Origin: an uncultured Clostridia bacterium
GTDB taxonomy: Bacteria > Bacillota > Clostridia > Christensenellales > DTU072
DNA: 64,000 bases
Direction: 5' to 3'
Assembly (NCBI GenBank): GCA_934274515.1
Contig: CAKQTC010000001.1
Coordinates: 1 to 64,000 of the forward strand
The translations under genes were made by a program, and so were the position numbers. The notes under the pieces were generated by a model. It was not told the DNA's origin, did no database searches, and worked only from the letters and a program-made list of their open reading frames with translations. This document shows positions 52,021-61,546 of the stretch, piece by piece; within the stretch, counting starts at the first letter, position 1; every line of letters begins with the position of its first letter.

Positions 52021-52736
52021 CAGACACAAAAGAACTTAACGAACTGATTGAAAGTTTTATTTCATATCGCAATCTTCTTCTTCCTTTGCAAGAAAACTTA
52101 AAGCAGGTAGCGTCGTCCTATCAATCGATAAAAGACGACCTCGGCTTAATCGAGCGAACTCTCGGCGGCAACGTCGCAGGGCAACTCGACAAAATTCAAT
52201 CGACGTTACTTATGCAAGCGAAAAGCGGCAAAGAACTCACCGAAAAAATCGGCGCATACGCGGAAAGCGGCGACAAATTCGCTAAATCCGTAGCCGCGCT
52301 TAATCAGTCGTTTTCTCTCGTCACGGAAAAACTGCAAGCAGTAACGGAAATCGAAAACGCGGCGGAAAATCTCATTGCAAAACTCGACGGAATCATCAAC
52401 GAAAAACGCGCTAATTATAATCTCAAAGATTTGCAAAAATCACTTGATTCCTACAATAAAAACGTGGAAAGAATTAGTGAATTTATCAATAAAGACGTTG
52501 CTTCCGTTATGCAGGAAAACGCGCGAAAAATCGAAGAATTACGTAAACAAAACGAACTTCTTTCGGCTACCGTAGGCAAACAAGGCGAGTCGGTTGCCGA
52601 ACTCACCGCAGTTTACTCCGCCACGTCTTCCCTGCTTCGCAAAACCGTGGAAAGCGGCAGCGTAAACGAAGAGTACCTTTTTGACGCATTCGACAAATGG
52701 GCGGCAGACAGAAAAGTTAAAATAAAGAAAAAATAA
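52017..52736 (+). CDS. Coiled-coil protein of the RF-like/helicase operon
   Basis: This 239-residue protein is almost wholly alpha-helical with long heptad stretches and has no membrane segment. It opens MTDTKELNELIESFISYRNLL and ends with DAFDKWAADRKVKIKKK. Its ATG overlaps the helicase stop by four bases (ATGA), and AAAAGGAG lies upstream. It may bridge the helicase and the membrane protein encoded next. No family is recognised. Confidence 0.75.
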   Translation: MTDTKELNELIESFISYRNLLLPLQENLKQVASSYQSIKDDLGLIERTLGGNVAGQLDKIQSTLLMQAKSGKELTEKIGAYAESGDKFAKSVAALNQSFSLVTEKLQAVTEIENAAENLIAKLDGIINEKRANYNLKDLQKSLDSYNKNVERISEFINKDVASVMQENARKIEELRKQNELLSATVGKQGESVAELTAVYSATSSLLRKTVESGSVNEEYLFDAFDKWAADRKVKIKKK

Positions 52737-52738
52737 TT

Positions 52739-54985
52739 ATGTCGAACGAGTTTTACGATAAACTTCTTAATGCGATTGTTGCCGACGACGTAATTTCTTA
52801 CGCGAAATGTGAAAGCGAGGTTTCTTGCGGCGGTTTCCTATTCGGCAGATTTCCCGTTTTGTCCGCAATGTACCTTCTTCGCGCGAAAAAACTCGTCCGC
52901 ATCTACGAAGAAAAATACATCAAAATCAACTCTTTTTCCGCCGTTGACGAAACCAAAGGCGAACCCGTCGTTTTGTCCGACGCTTTCCGTTTAATCGCAG
53001 GAAAATGCCTTCGCCTGTACCTTGACGAAGTCGTTACCCCTTGCGAAATTTTATTGTTGTCGGGCGACGAAAAACGCCTTCAACGCCTCTATCCCCTTTC
53101 CCATTCGTCAACCGCCGTTAAGCGTCGCTTGGAAGAAATTTATTCGATTAAATACGCTTTATCTCTTAAATGCGAACGCGACGAAATCGTTATGGATAAA
53201 CGTCCGCGCACGCGCAAAGAAAAAAAGAAAATCGCCGTTGCCGTTATCGGCGTCGTTCTCACAATCGCGATTATCGTCAGCACGCCGTTCGTGGTAAACG
53301 TTTTTTATCCGTTCATCAACGTACCCGATAAACCGAGTTCTCCCGATACCCCCGACAATCCCGTTTCTCCGGATAATCCCGACAATCCGTCCGCTCCCGA
53401 AAACGGCAAATATTATTTGGTAAACGACGTTAAAGATATAAACTTCACGTCAAACAACGTATACACTCTGTCGTCCGACATAAAAATGTCAGCGGAAGCG
53501 CTGTCCGACATGACTTGCACGATTAAGGGCGACGGCAAAAAAATCATCGTTACGGGCGCAAAACCGATGTTTGAAACGTTTTCCGGAACGCTCGAAAACA
53601 CCGTTATCGAAGTTAATCTAAACGGCGAAATTACGTCGGACTATGCTGTTATCGCTAAAAATAACTACGGAACCATTAGAAACGTAACCGTCAATATCGG
53701 CGGAAAGATAACGGTAAACGGAACAAAAGAATCGGAAAAATCGGACGGCGTTCGCCTTGCCGGCATTGCGATAAACAACGGCTCTCAAAAAAATAAAGGC
53801 GTCATCGAGAGTTGCACCGTATCTGCTAACCTGATTCTCAAAGGCACCGTCGCATCCGACGCGTCGTTTTCGGGAATAACCGCGCGAAACAACTACACGG
53901 TACAAAAATGTACGCTTAACGGCTCAATCGAATCGGAAACCGTAGACGTTGCGGGAATTTGCGATTCGAACTTCCTTTTGCTACGCGAATGTGTAAACAA
54001 CGCCGCGATTACACAGACGTCGGCGGAGCAAACCTGGTCGCCGTTCGTTGCAGGGATAAACGCGCATAATTACTACGCCGTGGAAAACTGTATAAACAAC
54101 GGCGCGCTCACTTCCTTATCGACTTGTACCGTAACCGACGACGTGTATCCTACGGCGAGCGTAGGCGGTATTGCGATAACTAACGCCACGGGAACATACG
54201 CCAACGGGCAAACCGTAGTTTTATACGAATGTAAAAATAACGGCGAACTAACCGCGGAAACCAAACACGCAAATATATGTATAGGCGGTATAGCGGCGCG
54301 TTGTTACGGAATGATTCAACGCGCGACAAACTACGGCGACATAAACGCAAAATCAAATCACGCTTCACAAGACAGCGCGGTCGGCGGCATCGCCGGCATA
54401 TCCTGCGGCAACATTATCGGCGGTTATTCCAAATCGAAAATCAGCCTTGACGGCACGTTCAAATCGGGTGGAATAAGCGGTTTTGCCAAAAACGAAATCA
54501 TAAACTCCACCGTATATTCCGGTATAATCAAGCAATGTATATCCGAAAGCGAAATCGTCATTAGTCCGTCTTCCAAAGCCTCTTTTATCGGCGGTCTTGT
54601 CGGATACGTTGACGAAACGCTTACTTACCAAGGCACGTCGCTCGAAGGTTATACCGCAAATATGGTTACTCAATCCTACTTTTTAGGAACCCTTACATCC
54701 ACTTCTGCCGACAAAGTTTACCTCGGGTCCGTCATAGGCGGTTGCGACGAGCATATTGCATACGAGCGTAGTACGGACAATAAACGTCAATACTTCGAAG
54801 ACAACTACGTCACCGACAACCATCTAACGGGGATAGGCGCGATCAAAAACGGCGACGCGTATTCCGACGGAAACAACACGGGAACGAGCAAAGCGACGCT
54901 ATCGGAAATTCAGCAACAGGACAACTATAAAACCATTATGTCCGCGCTTAAATCTTTACTCGCTACCCCACCCGAACAGGAATAA
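52739..54985 (+). CDS. Membrane-spanning protein with cytoplasmic head and GLUG beta-helix
   Basis: This 748-residue protein has a cytoplasmic N-terminal domain of about 160 residues that I do not recognise. A basic KRPRTRKEKKK stretch and one membrane helix (about 167-190) follow, then a Pro/Asp/Ser linker with repeats (SPDTPDNPVSPDNPDNPS). The rest, about 540 residues, is an outside region with GLUG-type repeats (AVIAKNNYGTIRNVTV, GGIAARCYGMIQRATN, GGIAGISCGNIIGGYS), probably a beta-helix. By the positive-inside rule the head faces the cytoplasm. Its start lies two bases after the coiled-coil stop. Confidence 0.8.
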   Translation: MSNEFYDKLLNAIVADDVISYAKCESEVSCGGFLFGRFPVLSAMYLLRAKKLVRIYEEKYIKINSFSAVDETKGEPVVLSDAFRLIAGKCLRLYLDEVVTPCEILLLSGDEKRLQRLYPLSHSSTAVKRRLEEIYSIKYALSLKCERDEIVMDKRPRTRKEKKKIAVAVIGVVLTIAIIVSTPFVVNVFYPFINVPDKPSSPDTPDNPVSPDNPDNPSAPENGKYYLVNDVKDINFTSNNVYTLSSDIKMSAEALSDMTCTIKGDGKKIIVTGAKPMFETFSGTLENTVIEVNLNGEITSDYAVIAKNNYGTIRNVTVNIGGKITVNGTKESEKSDGVRLAGIAINNGSQKNKGVIESCTVSANLILKGTVASDASFSGITARNNYTVQKCTLNGSIESETVDVAGICDSNFLLLRECVNNAAITQTSAEQTWSPFVAGINAHNYYAVENCINNGALTSLSTCTVTDDVYPTASVGGIAITNATGTYANGQTVVLYECKNNGELTAETKHANICIGGIAARCYGMIQRATNYGDINAKSNHASQDSAVGGIAGISCGNIIGGYSKSKISLDGTFKSGGISGFAKNEIINSTVYSGIIKQCISESEIVISPSSKASFIGGLVGYVDETLTYQGTSLEGYTANMVTQSYFLGTLTSTSADKVYLGSVIGGCDEHIAYERSTDNKRQYFEDNYVTDNHLTGIGAIKNGDAYSDGNNTGTSKATLSEIQQQDNYKTIMSALKSLLATPPEQE

Positions 54986-55122
54986 GGGAGGGTTCTTACG
55001 AGTTATGTTTGCCTTACGGCAAGTGCTGATTTCGCTTTGCGAAAATTTATGGATATGTTAAATTTATCCGAAACTATCCGCCGACAGGCTAAAAATAACG
55101 CTGTTTACAACGCAAACAACAC

Positions 55123-55160
55123 AAAACGGCTGTTAAAAATCAAATTTTAACAGCCGTTTT
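55123..55160. terminator. Strong bidirectional terminator
   Basis: A perfect 16-base stem (AAAACGGCTGTTAAAA with TTTTAACAGCCGTTTT) encloses a six-base loop between convergent units. The region 54986-55122 also has a small hairpin TGCCTTACGGCA and no gene. Confidence 0.9.
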
Positions 55161-55179
55161 ATTATTGTGTTTACTTAAA

Positions 55180-58100
55180 TTATTTATGAAGAATAACGAT
55201 GATATTGTTGCTTTTCCCGAACGCTTTAAGTCTTTGTTTGACTTCGTTGTTTAGCAGGTTTGCTTGGACTTTGACTATTCTCATCGGCGCGGCAGAGTTT
55301 ACGGTTTCGCCCGTTATTTGACGAACGGCGTTTATTACGCTTACGGAAACCGCGACGTATTCTTCGTCGTCTACTCTGTCGAGTTCTTTCACGTTGCCGG
55401 CTCTGTCGGTGCTAAGCACGCACAGTTTTTCGCCTTTGAGTTTAACTCTTAGATTAGGCATAAGCGCGCTAAGCGAGTTGTTAATTTTTGTAATCAACAA
55501 GTCGCTTGCGTGTCCGTCTATTACGGAATTGACGTCGGTAAGGCTCTTTTGCGCTTCCGCTTGTTCTTTGCCTAGTTCGGCTATTTTTTCTTCCAAAACA
55601 GCGTCCAAATTGATTTTATTCGACAGTTCGTTATATTCTCTCGTTCTGTCTTCGAGCAGCCCGGCGAGTTCTTTCGCAACAGCCACGTTGCTCTCCAACG
55701 CGTCGCGCGCCGCACCCGTTTCTTCCATTACGTCGGTAAGCGCGTTAATTTCGCAACCGTATTTGACGATTGCTTGTTCGTACGACGCGATTTCTTCTTC
55801 AATACTCACCGCCGCTTTATCTTCGAGAATTTCGCCCTTAACCGCGTCATAGTCCGTGCCGAGCAACAGTTTCGCGTTGTAACTCTCGGACGAAGAAAGC
55901 GTTTTCGCATAAGACAGCAAAACTTCGCGTTTTCTCGCCGCTTCTTCGTTTTTCGCTTTGATTTCGTCGAGTTCGGTTTGTTTGTCGCTAATTAAACGTC
56001 CGATAGCAACCATCTCGTCTTGCGCTTTCAGACGTTTTTGTTCTGTTTTCCTTATTTCTCTCACGATTTCGTCGTATTCATCCGCCGCAACGCGTATGCA
56101 CACTTCGGTATAATCGAGTTCCTTTCCGTCCTTTACAAACAACCGCTTTCTTCCGTTAAGCGCGGCGAGTTCAACCCTGATTCCGTCGATTTCAGCGTCA
56201 AGTTCCGCAGATTTAGCGTTGGTTTCGTTAAGCGAAAGGTATAACTCGTCTTCTTTTATTTCTGTCGCGATTACTCCGTCAAGCAACGCAAGCGCGGAGT
56301 CTGCTTCGATTTTTTTCTTTATATACCCGAATTCTTTTTCGTAAGACGCTATGTCTTTTTTGAGATCGTCCGCCGCCGCTTTCTTTTCGGGTACGACCCT
56401 TCCTTCGGTTTCGTCAAGCCGCGCTTTAATCGTTTTAATCGCTTTGCTCGCTCGTTCTTCGATTTCGGTAAGCGCCTTAACGTCGGTTAACGCCGCGCCT
56501 ATTCTCGCTATCAGAGCAATTTCGCTTTCGAGTGCGTTCGTCAATTCTTCGTGGTTCTTAACGCCGTTTTCTTCGTAAAGTTTGCTAAGTGCGGCGACTT
56601 TTGCCTTTTTCGTCTGTTCCAAACTCGTTATATAACTCGTCGAAGTCATTTCCGTACTTTCATACGCGCCGAGTCTAAGATTGATTTTGTCGAGTTTTTC
56701 GGCGTATTCGGCGGCAATTCCGTTAAACCGTTCGATTTCTTTCGTTATTTCCGTTTCTTTAATTTTAAGCGTCGCAATCGCCGCTTCCGCATCGGCTTTG
56801 TCCGAAACGGGCGCGGAACAAACGGGACATTTCGCACCGTAAGGAATGGCGTCAAGCCCGTCGTAGAACTTTTCTTGCGCCTTGATATCGTTAAGTTCTT
56901 TCGTTTTCGCGTTTAACGCGTCGTTACATTTTTTTGCGTAAGCGACAAGCGTTTCTTTGGCGTTTTCCAACGCCGCGCGATTTTCGACACAGTTCCGTTT
57001 CAGGTCGGTATTTTCGGTTATTTTCTTGTCGATTGCCCCGATTTCCTGCAAAAGCGTTGCGCTTAAAATTTGGTCGCGGTACAGGGCTTGCTTGTTTCTT
57101 TCGCGGTCGTTGTAATCGTTGATAACCGCCGCGGGCGTCCTTCTCGTTTCTCCGTCGGACAGCAACCGACCGAGATTTTCGCGGCAAAGTTCCAGTTCCG
57201 CCGCGTTATACGCATAATCTTCTTGCAACCCTTTTATGACGCGCTCGTCTTCTTCGAGCGATTTTTCGAGTTCGGCAAGAGCGGCGCGTTTTTCTTTTAT
57301 CGCTATTTCGAAACACGCTCCCTCGCGCACCGCTTTGCGATATTTAGCGTTCAGTCTGATTTCCGCAAGTTCGGTTTTATCGGATTTAATCTTTTCCGCA
57401 AGCGCGGCGAATTCTTGTTCTTTTTCTTCGAGTTCTGCCGTAAGCGTCGCGATACGGTCGTCGGTTTCTTTACAAACGGCGTTTATCTTTTCCGTAACGT
57501 ACGCGTCGTTTTTCCCCGATTCGCGGTTTTCTTTGATAAATTCGTCGAAAGCCTCGTTAAGCGCGCGCACTCTTGCGTTTAGCGCGAGAAACTCTTCTTC
57601 TTTCTTTGCGTGAACTTTTCTTCCCGCTTTGATTTCCGCCTCGCGATTCGCTTCGTCTTCGGCGGACGCATCGAGTTGCTCTTTTATGCTTTGCGCTTCC
57701 TTTTCCGCTTTGCCTACCGCGTCCAACACGGTAAAGTGTTCTTTTATCGCGCGACTGCGCTCGAGACGCTTTTTGTCGTTTTCTATTCTGGTTGTTTTCG
57801 ACTTTTCTCTTTCGAGAAGTTCTTTCACGTCTTCGAGTTTTTTAGCGGTGGTTTCCGCGATTTTCCCCGCGCTGATTATTTCCGCGACCCTTGCCGTGTC
57901 CGCTTCGAGATGCGCTATCTCTTCTCCGATTTCGGCAAGGCGTTCTTTCCCGTTTACGCAACCGGTAAGCAAGCCTTTAAGCACTTCCGATTTGATTTCC
58001 AGCGCTTCGATTTCTCTACGATATTCGTCCGCGCTGCCGAGCGCGGTGTCTTCGGTGAGTTTAAGGTCGTCAAACACGGATTGCGTGTATTTTTCGACGT

Positions 58101-58467
58101 CGGTGGTAATTCCTTCGTACGCGGCGTGTTTGCTTGCAACGCCGAATTCCAACCACTGCCCCTGCGTAATGCGAATTACCCCTGCGAGAGTCTTTTCTAT
58201 CTCGGCGTCGGGTATCTCTTTTTCTCCGATTTTGAGAGAAACCGTGTTATTTTCAAAATCGCGGTCTATTACGTAAGTTTCGTCTTCGTAAACGAATTCA
58301 AACTTAATTTCGCCTTTATACAACGCTTCGTTGCCGAAAAAAGCGTAACCGACGTATTGTTTTAGATTTTCCGCCGTGTTAATCGGGTACAAATCTTTGA
58401 GATCGTCGAAGACAAAAACTTCGTCGTTTGTTCCGATGCCGATACAGGTAAGTTTAACAGGTGTCAT
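55180..58467 (-). CDS. Rad50/SbcC-like coiled-coil protein with degenerate ATPase
   Basis: This 1095-residue protein has the layout of SbcC/Rad50: an N-terminal part starting MTPVKLTCIGIG, a very long coiled coil (about 150-960), a zinc hook CPVC near residue 550, and a C-terminal part ending NNIIVILHK. The ATPase motifs appear lost. In the P-loop region it reads INTAENLKQYVGYAFFG without the GxxGxGKS pattern. The signature region reads ELDRVDDEEYVAVSVSVINA instead of LSGGE. Walker B lacks the DE pair (MRIVKVQANLL). No SbcD nuclease is nearby. It is probably structural, perhaps dimerising through the hook. GGAGGAG precedes the ATG. Confidence 0.75.
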   Translation of the reverse strand: MTPVKLTCIGIGTNDEVFVFDDLKDLYPINTAENLKQYVGYAFFGNEALYKGEIKFEFVYEDETYVIDRDFENNTVSLKIGEKEIPDAEIEKTLAGVIRITQGQWLEFGVASKHAAYEGITTDVEKYTQSVFDDLKLTEDTALGSADEYRREIEALEIKSEVLKGLLTGCVNGKERLAEIGEEIAHLEADTARVAEIISAGKIAETTAKKLEDVKELLEREKSKTTRIENDKKRLERSRAIKEHFTVLDAVGKAEKEAQSIKEQLDASAEDEANREAEIKAGRKVHAKKEEEFLALNARVRALNEAFDEFIKENRESGKNDAYVTEKINAVCKETDDRIATLTAELEEKEQEFAALAEKIKSDKTELAEIRLNAKYRKAVREGACFEIAIKEKRAALAELEKSLEEDERVIKGLQEDYAYNAAELELCRENLGRLLSDGETRRTPAAVINDYNDRERNKQALYRDQILSATLLQEIGAIDKKITENTDLKRNCVENRAALENAKETLVAYAKKCNDALNAKTKELNDIKAQEKFYDGLDAIPYGAKCPVCSAPVSDKADAEAAIATLKIKETEITKEIERFNGIAAEYAEKLDKINLRLGAYESTEMTSTSYITSLEQTKKAKVAALSKLYEENGVKNHEELTNALESEIALIARIGAALTDVKALTEIEERASKAIKTIKARLDETEGRVVPEKKAAADDLKKDIASYEKEFGYIKKKIEADSALALLDGVIATEIKEDELYLSLNETNAKSAELDAEIDGIRVELAALNGRKRLFVKDGKELDYTEVCIRVAADEYDEIVREIRKTEQKRLKAQDEMVAIGRLISDKQTELDEIKAKNEEAARKREVLLSYAKTLSSSESYNAKLLLGTDYDAVKGEILEDKAAVSIEEEIASYEQAIVKYGCEINALTDVMEETGAARDALESNVAVAKELAGLLEDRTREYNELSNKINLDAVLEEKIAELGKEQAEAQKSLTDVNSVIDGHASDLLITKINNSLSALMPNLRVKLKGEKLCVLSTDRAGNVKELDRVDDEEYVAVSVSVINAVRQITGETVNSAAPMRIVKVQANLLNNEVKQRLKAFGKSNNIIVILHK

Positions 58468-58570
58468 ATTCTCTCCTCCGAAATAGTCGTTTCTTGCCGT
58501 CGATTATTCACTATATGCCGCCCTCTTGAAAAATTTTCCGTGAAAATTACTTCCAAAAATTGCGATTTCG

Positions 58571-58579
58571 TGTTATAAT
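58571..58579 (+). promoter_or_regulatory. Extended -10 promoter of the DnaD-like gene
   Basis: TGTTATAAT forms an extended -10 element, with a weak TTCCAA about 17 bases upstream. It lies 145 bases before the ATG at 58725, so it is one candidate among possible starts in this AT-rich divergent region. Confidence 0.4.
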
Positions 58580-58724
58580 TCAAACTCAACGTAGAATTCG
58601 TTTGCGCTTAAACGCGTGTACGCATTTATACTAGTTATATCAGTTTTTTATTATACAACGCAAAAACGCTTTTTGCAATAATAAAAAGCGATTATTTTAC
58701 GCAATATTGAACTTTGGAGAAAAA

Positions 58725-60158
58725 ATGGCGGAAATTAAACTCGGCGGCGATTACGTTAAACAGGCGTTTACACAGGTAGATAACTTGTTTTTGTCCGGTT
58801 ATCTCGCCGCGGCGAACGGCGACGACGTAAAAATTTATCTTACGGGGCTTATGCTCGCCTCGACCGACGGCGACTGCGATTTTGTCCCGAAAATCTCCGC
58901 TCTTTTGAAACTTCCGGAAACTCGCGTCGCGGAAGGGTTTTCTTACTGGGAAAAACAAGGTCTTGTGGAAAAACGCGGCGACAGCGTCTATTATCTCTCG
59001 GTAAAAACTCCGTTACCGCCCGTTATCCGTTTCAGCGCGCAAAAATTCAAAACGTTCACCGAAGAAACCGTGCGTATTTTCCCCGATAAAGTGCTTACCC
59101 CGAACGAATGTAACCGCTATTTCGAGTTTATGACGACTTCCGGTATGGAAATAAACGCGATGCTGCTCATTATGCAATACTGCAAAGAACAAGGCGGCGG
59201 ACGAACGAGTACGGACTACGTTTTGGCTGTTGCGAACGCCTGGGCAAAAGACGGTCTGCTTAAAGAAAAACAGATTATCGCAAAAGTGGACGAAATGGAA
59301 GCCTGCTCGGAAGACCTTAGACAGGTTTTCGACGCGCTCGGCGTTAAACGCGCTCCGAACGTTGACGACCGACAACTTTTTGCGTCCTGGCAAAAAGAAT
59401 ACGGGTTCTCTCTCGGCGCGATATTGACGGCGGCAAAAAGTCTGAAAAAACGCGGCGGAACCGAGCGGCTTAACGCATACTTGCTCGAACTCGCGTCCGC
59501 TCAGGCAATATCGCCCTCGGAAATCGACGAATACGCAAAGAAAAAACAGTTCGTTCGCGACCTGTGCGTGAAAATTTGCAAAAATATCGGCGTGTATTAC
59601 GCAGACACGGACAGCGTGGCAAACGTCTACGTCCTGCCTTGGATAAATCACGGTTTCGACGCGGAAGCACTCGAAAAAATCTCGAAATATTGCTTTTTGC
59701 GCAACGCGAGAGATTTAGAAACGATGGGGCAAATGGTGGATAAATTTGCCTCGAAAGGCATTTTCTCCGCAAAAGACATCGACGCGTACGTGGACAGACA
59801 AGTCTTGCTCGATACAAAAATAAGACAAGTCTACGACAAATGCGGTTTCATCGGCGCGATAAGCAACAAAGACCGCGAAAACTACCGCTCGTGGGAAGAA
59901 TGGGGGTTCGGCACGGACGTGATATTCGCCGTGGCGGAAACGTTTTCGGATAAAAACTTCCCTATGCCGAGTATAAACAGAACGCTCGGAGAACTAAAAA
60001 CACGCGGCATTTTCTCCGTGGAAGACGCAAAAAACTACGTCGAGAAAAAACGAGAAAACAAACCGTCGCAAAACAAAGACGCCGACGGATATGAAAAACA
60101 TCAGTACACGGAAGAACAGTTAAAACATGCTTTCGTAAACTTTGAAAATTGGGACTAA
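58725..60158 (+). CDS. DnaD-like replication initiation protein
   Basis: This 477-residue protein has an N-terminal winged-helix-like region (LFLSGYLAAANGDDVKIYLTGLML) as in DnaB/DnaD of Bacillota. It carries two or three DnaD-type (PF07261-like) helical repeats (TPNECNRYFEFMTTSGMEINAMLLIMQYC, and YRSWEEWGFGTDVIFAVAE). The C-terminal end is charged. TTTGGAGA before the ATG at 58725 sets the start. It lies six bases before a DnaC/DnaI-like loader, which fits a primosome role in loading the replicative helicase. It is longer than the usual DnaD (about 230 residues), closer to DnaB in size. Confidence 0.85.
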   Translation: MAEIKLGGDYVKQAFTQVDNLFLSGYLAAANGDDVKIYLTGLMLASTDGDCDFVPKISALLKLPETRVAEGFSYWEKQGLVEKRGDSVYYLSVKTPLPPVIRFSAQKFKTFTEETVRIFPDKVLTPNECNRYFEFMTTSGMEINAMLLIMQYCKEQGGGRTSTDYVLAVANAWAKDGLLKEKQIIAKVDEMEACSEDLRQVFDALGVKRAPNVDDRQLFASWQKEYGFSLGAILTAAKSLKKRGGTERLNAYLLELASAQAISPSEIDEYAKKKQFVRDLCVKICKNIGVYYADTDSVANVYVLPWINHGFDAEALEKISKYCFLRNARDLETMGQMVDKFASKGIFSAKDIDAYVDRQVLLDTKIRQVYDKCGFIGAISNKDRENYRSWEEWGFGTDVIFAVAETFSDKNFPMPSINRTLGELKTRGIFSVEDAKNYVEKKRENKPSQNKDADGYEKHQYTEEQLKHAFVNFENWD

Positions 60159-60164
60159 AACGCT

Positions 60165-61082
60165 ATGACCGAAAAAGAAAACGCGATTAAAAAAATACGA
60201 TTAATGCGGCAGGAAACCGAAAAACGTCACAAAGAAACGGTCGAGAAAATGAGAAACGACCCTTCTTTCGACAAACTATACCGCAAAATCAACTCGCTTA
60301 AATGGGATTTTATCCGCGAAAAAAACGCCGACAAACGCTCCGCGATTGAAAAAGAAATCGAAAACTCCGAAAAAGAAATTAGGAGTTTAACTGCGAGTTT
60401 AGGCTCCGATATCGACGTGTTCAGTGTTCCGTACTCGTGCGATAAATGCTCGGATACCGGTATTGCCGACGGTAAAATATGCATATGTGCGGAAAAAATA
60501 CGGATAGCCGACGCATTGAAAAACAATTCTGTAATCGCGCCCTGCGCGAACGGACTTAAAGCAATAGATTTTTCATATTACGGAAAAGACGAAAAAAATA
60601 AGAAAAGGGACGCGTTTGTTATAGACAAGGGACTGGAAAAAGGATATAAAATTTTCCTATTTGCCGGAAAAACCGGCACGGGGAAAACGTATTTTGCAGG
60701 CTCGATTGTCCGCGGAATGCTTGAAAACGGAAAAGAGATTACGGCGGCGAGCGCGATAAAACTCAATAAGATATTGCTTGCTTATCACCTTGCTCCGCTT
60801 GACGGAAAGAAAGAAATTTACGAACGGTTGACGGAAACGGACGTTATGTTAATCGACGATTTGGGCGCGGAACAGGTGCTTAACAACGTGACGATACCGT
60901 ACCTACTAGAACTGTTGACGGAACGCGCGGACAACAAAAAAGTAACGATAATTACCACGAATTTAAGTCCGAGCGAACTTGAAAAGCGATACGGGCAACG
61001 TATAGTGAGCAGGCTTTTAGACAAAAAACTTTCTATGGCTTACCTGTTTGGCGGCGACGACCTACGCCTGAGTGGGAAATAA
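60165..61082 (+). CDS. DnaC/DnaI-like helicase loader ATPase
   Basis: This 305-residue AAA+ protein has Walker A AGKTGTGKTYFA near residue 168, Walker B VMLIDDLGAE near 228, sensor IITTNLSP, and the arginine-finger region YGQRIVSRLLD. The N-terminal part carries a Cys cluster (SCDKCSDTGIADGKICIC) typical of DnaI-type zinc-binding loaders. It follows the DnaD-like gene by six bases, and the two should act together in loading the DNA helicase at replication origins. Confidence 0.92.
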   Translation: MTEKENAIKKIRLMRQETEKRHKETVEKMRNDPSFDKLYRKINSLKWDFIREKNADKRSAIEKEIENSEKEIRSLTASLGSDIDVFSVPYSCDKCSDTGIADGKICICAEKIRIADALKNNSVIAPCANGLKAIDFSYYGKDEKNKKRDAFVIDKGLEKGYKIFLFAGKTGTGKTYFAGSIVRGMLENGKEITAASAIKLNKILLAYHLAPLDGKKEIYERLTETDVMLIDDLGAEQVLNNVTIPYLLELLTERADNKKVTIITTNLSPSELEKRYGQRIVSRLLDKKLSMAYLFGGDDLRLSGK

Positions 61083-61151
61083 ACTCGCGATAAAAGCGCA
61101 AGTTGAACCGATAAAAACGCAATCAAGACATAACTAATAACAAAAAAACGA

Positions 61152-61180
61152 TTGACTTACCAAACAAAAGGTGCTAGAAT
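61152..61180 (+). promoter_or_regulatory. Promoter of tRNA-Ala
   Basis: TTGACT (61152-61157) and TAGAAT (61175-61180) are 17 bases apart, 12 bases before the mature tRNA 5' end. Confidence 0.8.
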
Positions 61181-61192
61181 AGATAACGCTAT

Positions 61193-61268
61193 GGGGGCAT
61201 GGCTCAGTTGGTAGAGCGATGCGTTCGCAACGCATAGGCCAGGGGTTCGAATCCCCTTGTCTCCACCA
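61193..61268 (+). tRNA. tRNA-Ala (anticodon CGC)
   Basis: A 76-base cloverleaf has acceptor stem GGGGGCA/TGTCTCC, D-arm GCTC-AGTTGGTA-GAGC, anticodon arm ATGCG-TTCGCAA-CGCAT with anticodon CGC, and T-arm AGGGG-TTCGAAT-CCCCT. The CCA end is encoded. The G3-U70 pair, identity mark of tRNA-Ala, is present. It reads GCG codons. Confidence 0.95.
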
Positions 61269-61270
61269 TC

Positions 61271-61316
61271 AAGACACACGCAAAAGGAGCGTATAAAACT
61301 CCGCTGCGTGTGTCTT
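61271..61316 (+). terminator. Terminator of tRNA-Ala
   Basis: AAGACACACGC (61271-61281) pairs with GCGTGTGTCTT (61306-61316), with an inner GGAG/CTCC, then a T-run. Between here and 61546 I see a further inverted repeat (GGGTAAA...TTTACCC) and no gene. Confidence 0.8.
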
Positions 61317-61546
61317 TTTCTATGCAAAACAGGGGTAAATTGCCGTTTTTATGGTAGTTTACCCTTTTTGTTGTTTCTTCGCTCATCGCCGTAGGGATTT
61401 GTTCTTCACTCGCTTTGGAAAACCGCAATCCTTTAACGATTGCACAAAAAGGATTTTTGCACGATAAGGAGCGTATGATTTTTTTCCGACTTAATCAACG
61501 AAAAAAATGACCGACCGCACTCTTACGAACGCAGTCGGTCGTTTGC

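Noticed and set aside
61204..61428. A 74-codon minus-strand frame covering most of the tRNA gene
   Set aside because: It is the antisense of tRNA-Ala (a classic false protein with the sequence VETRGFEPLA) plus its terminator, with no ribosome binding site.
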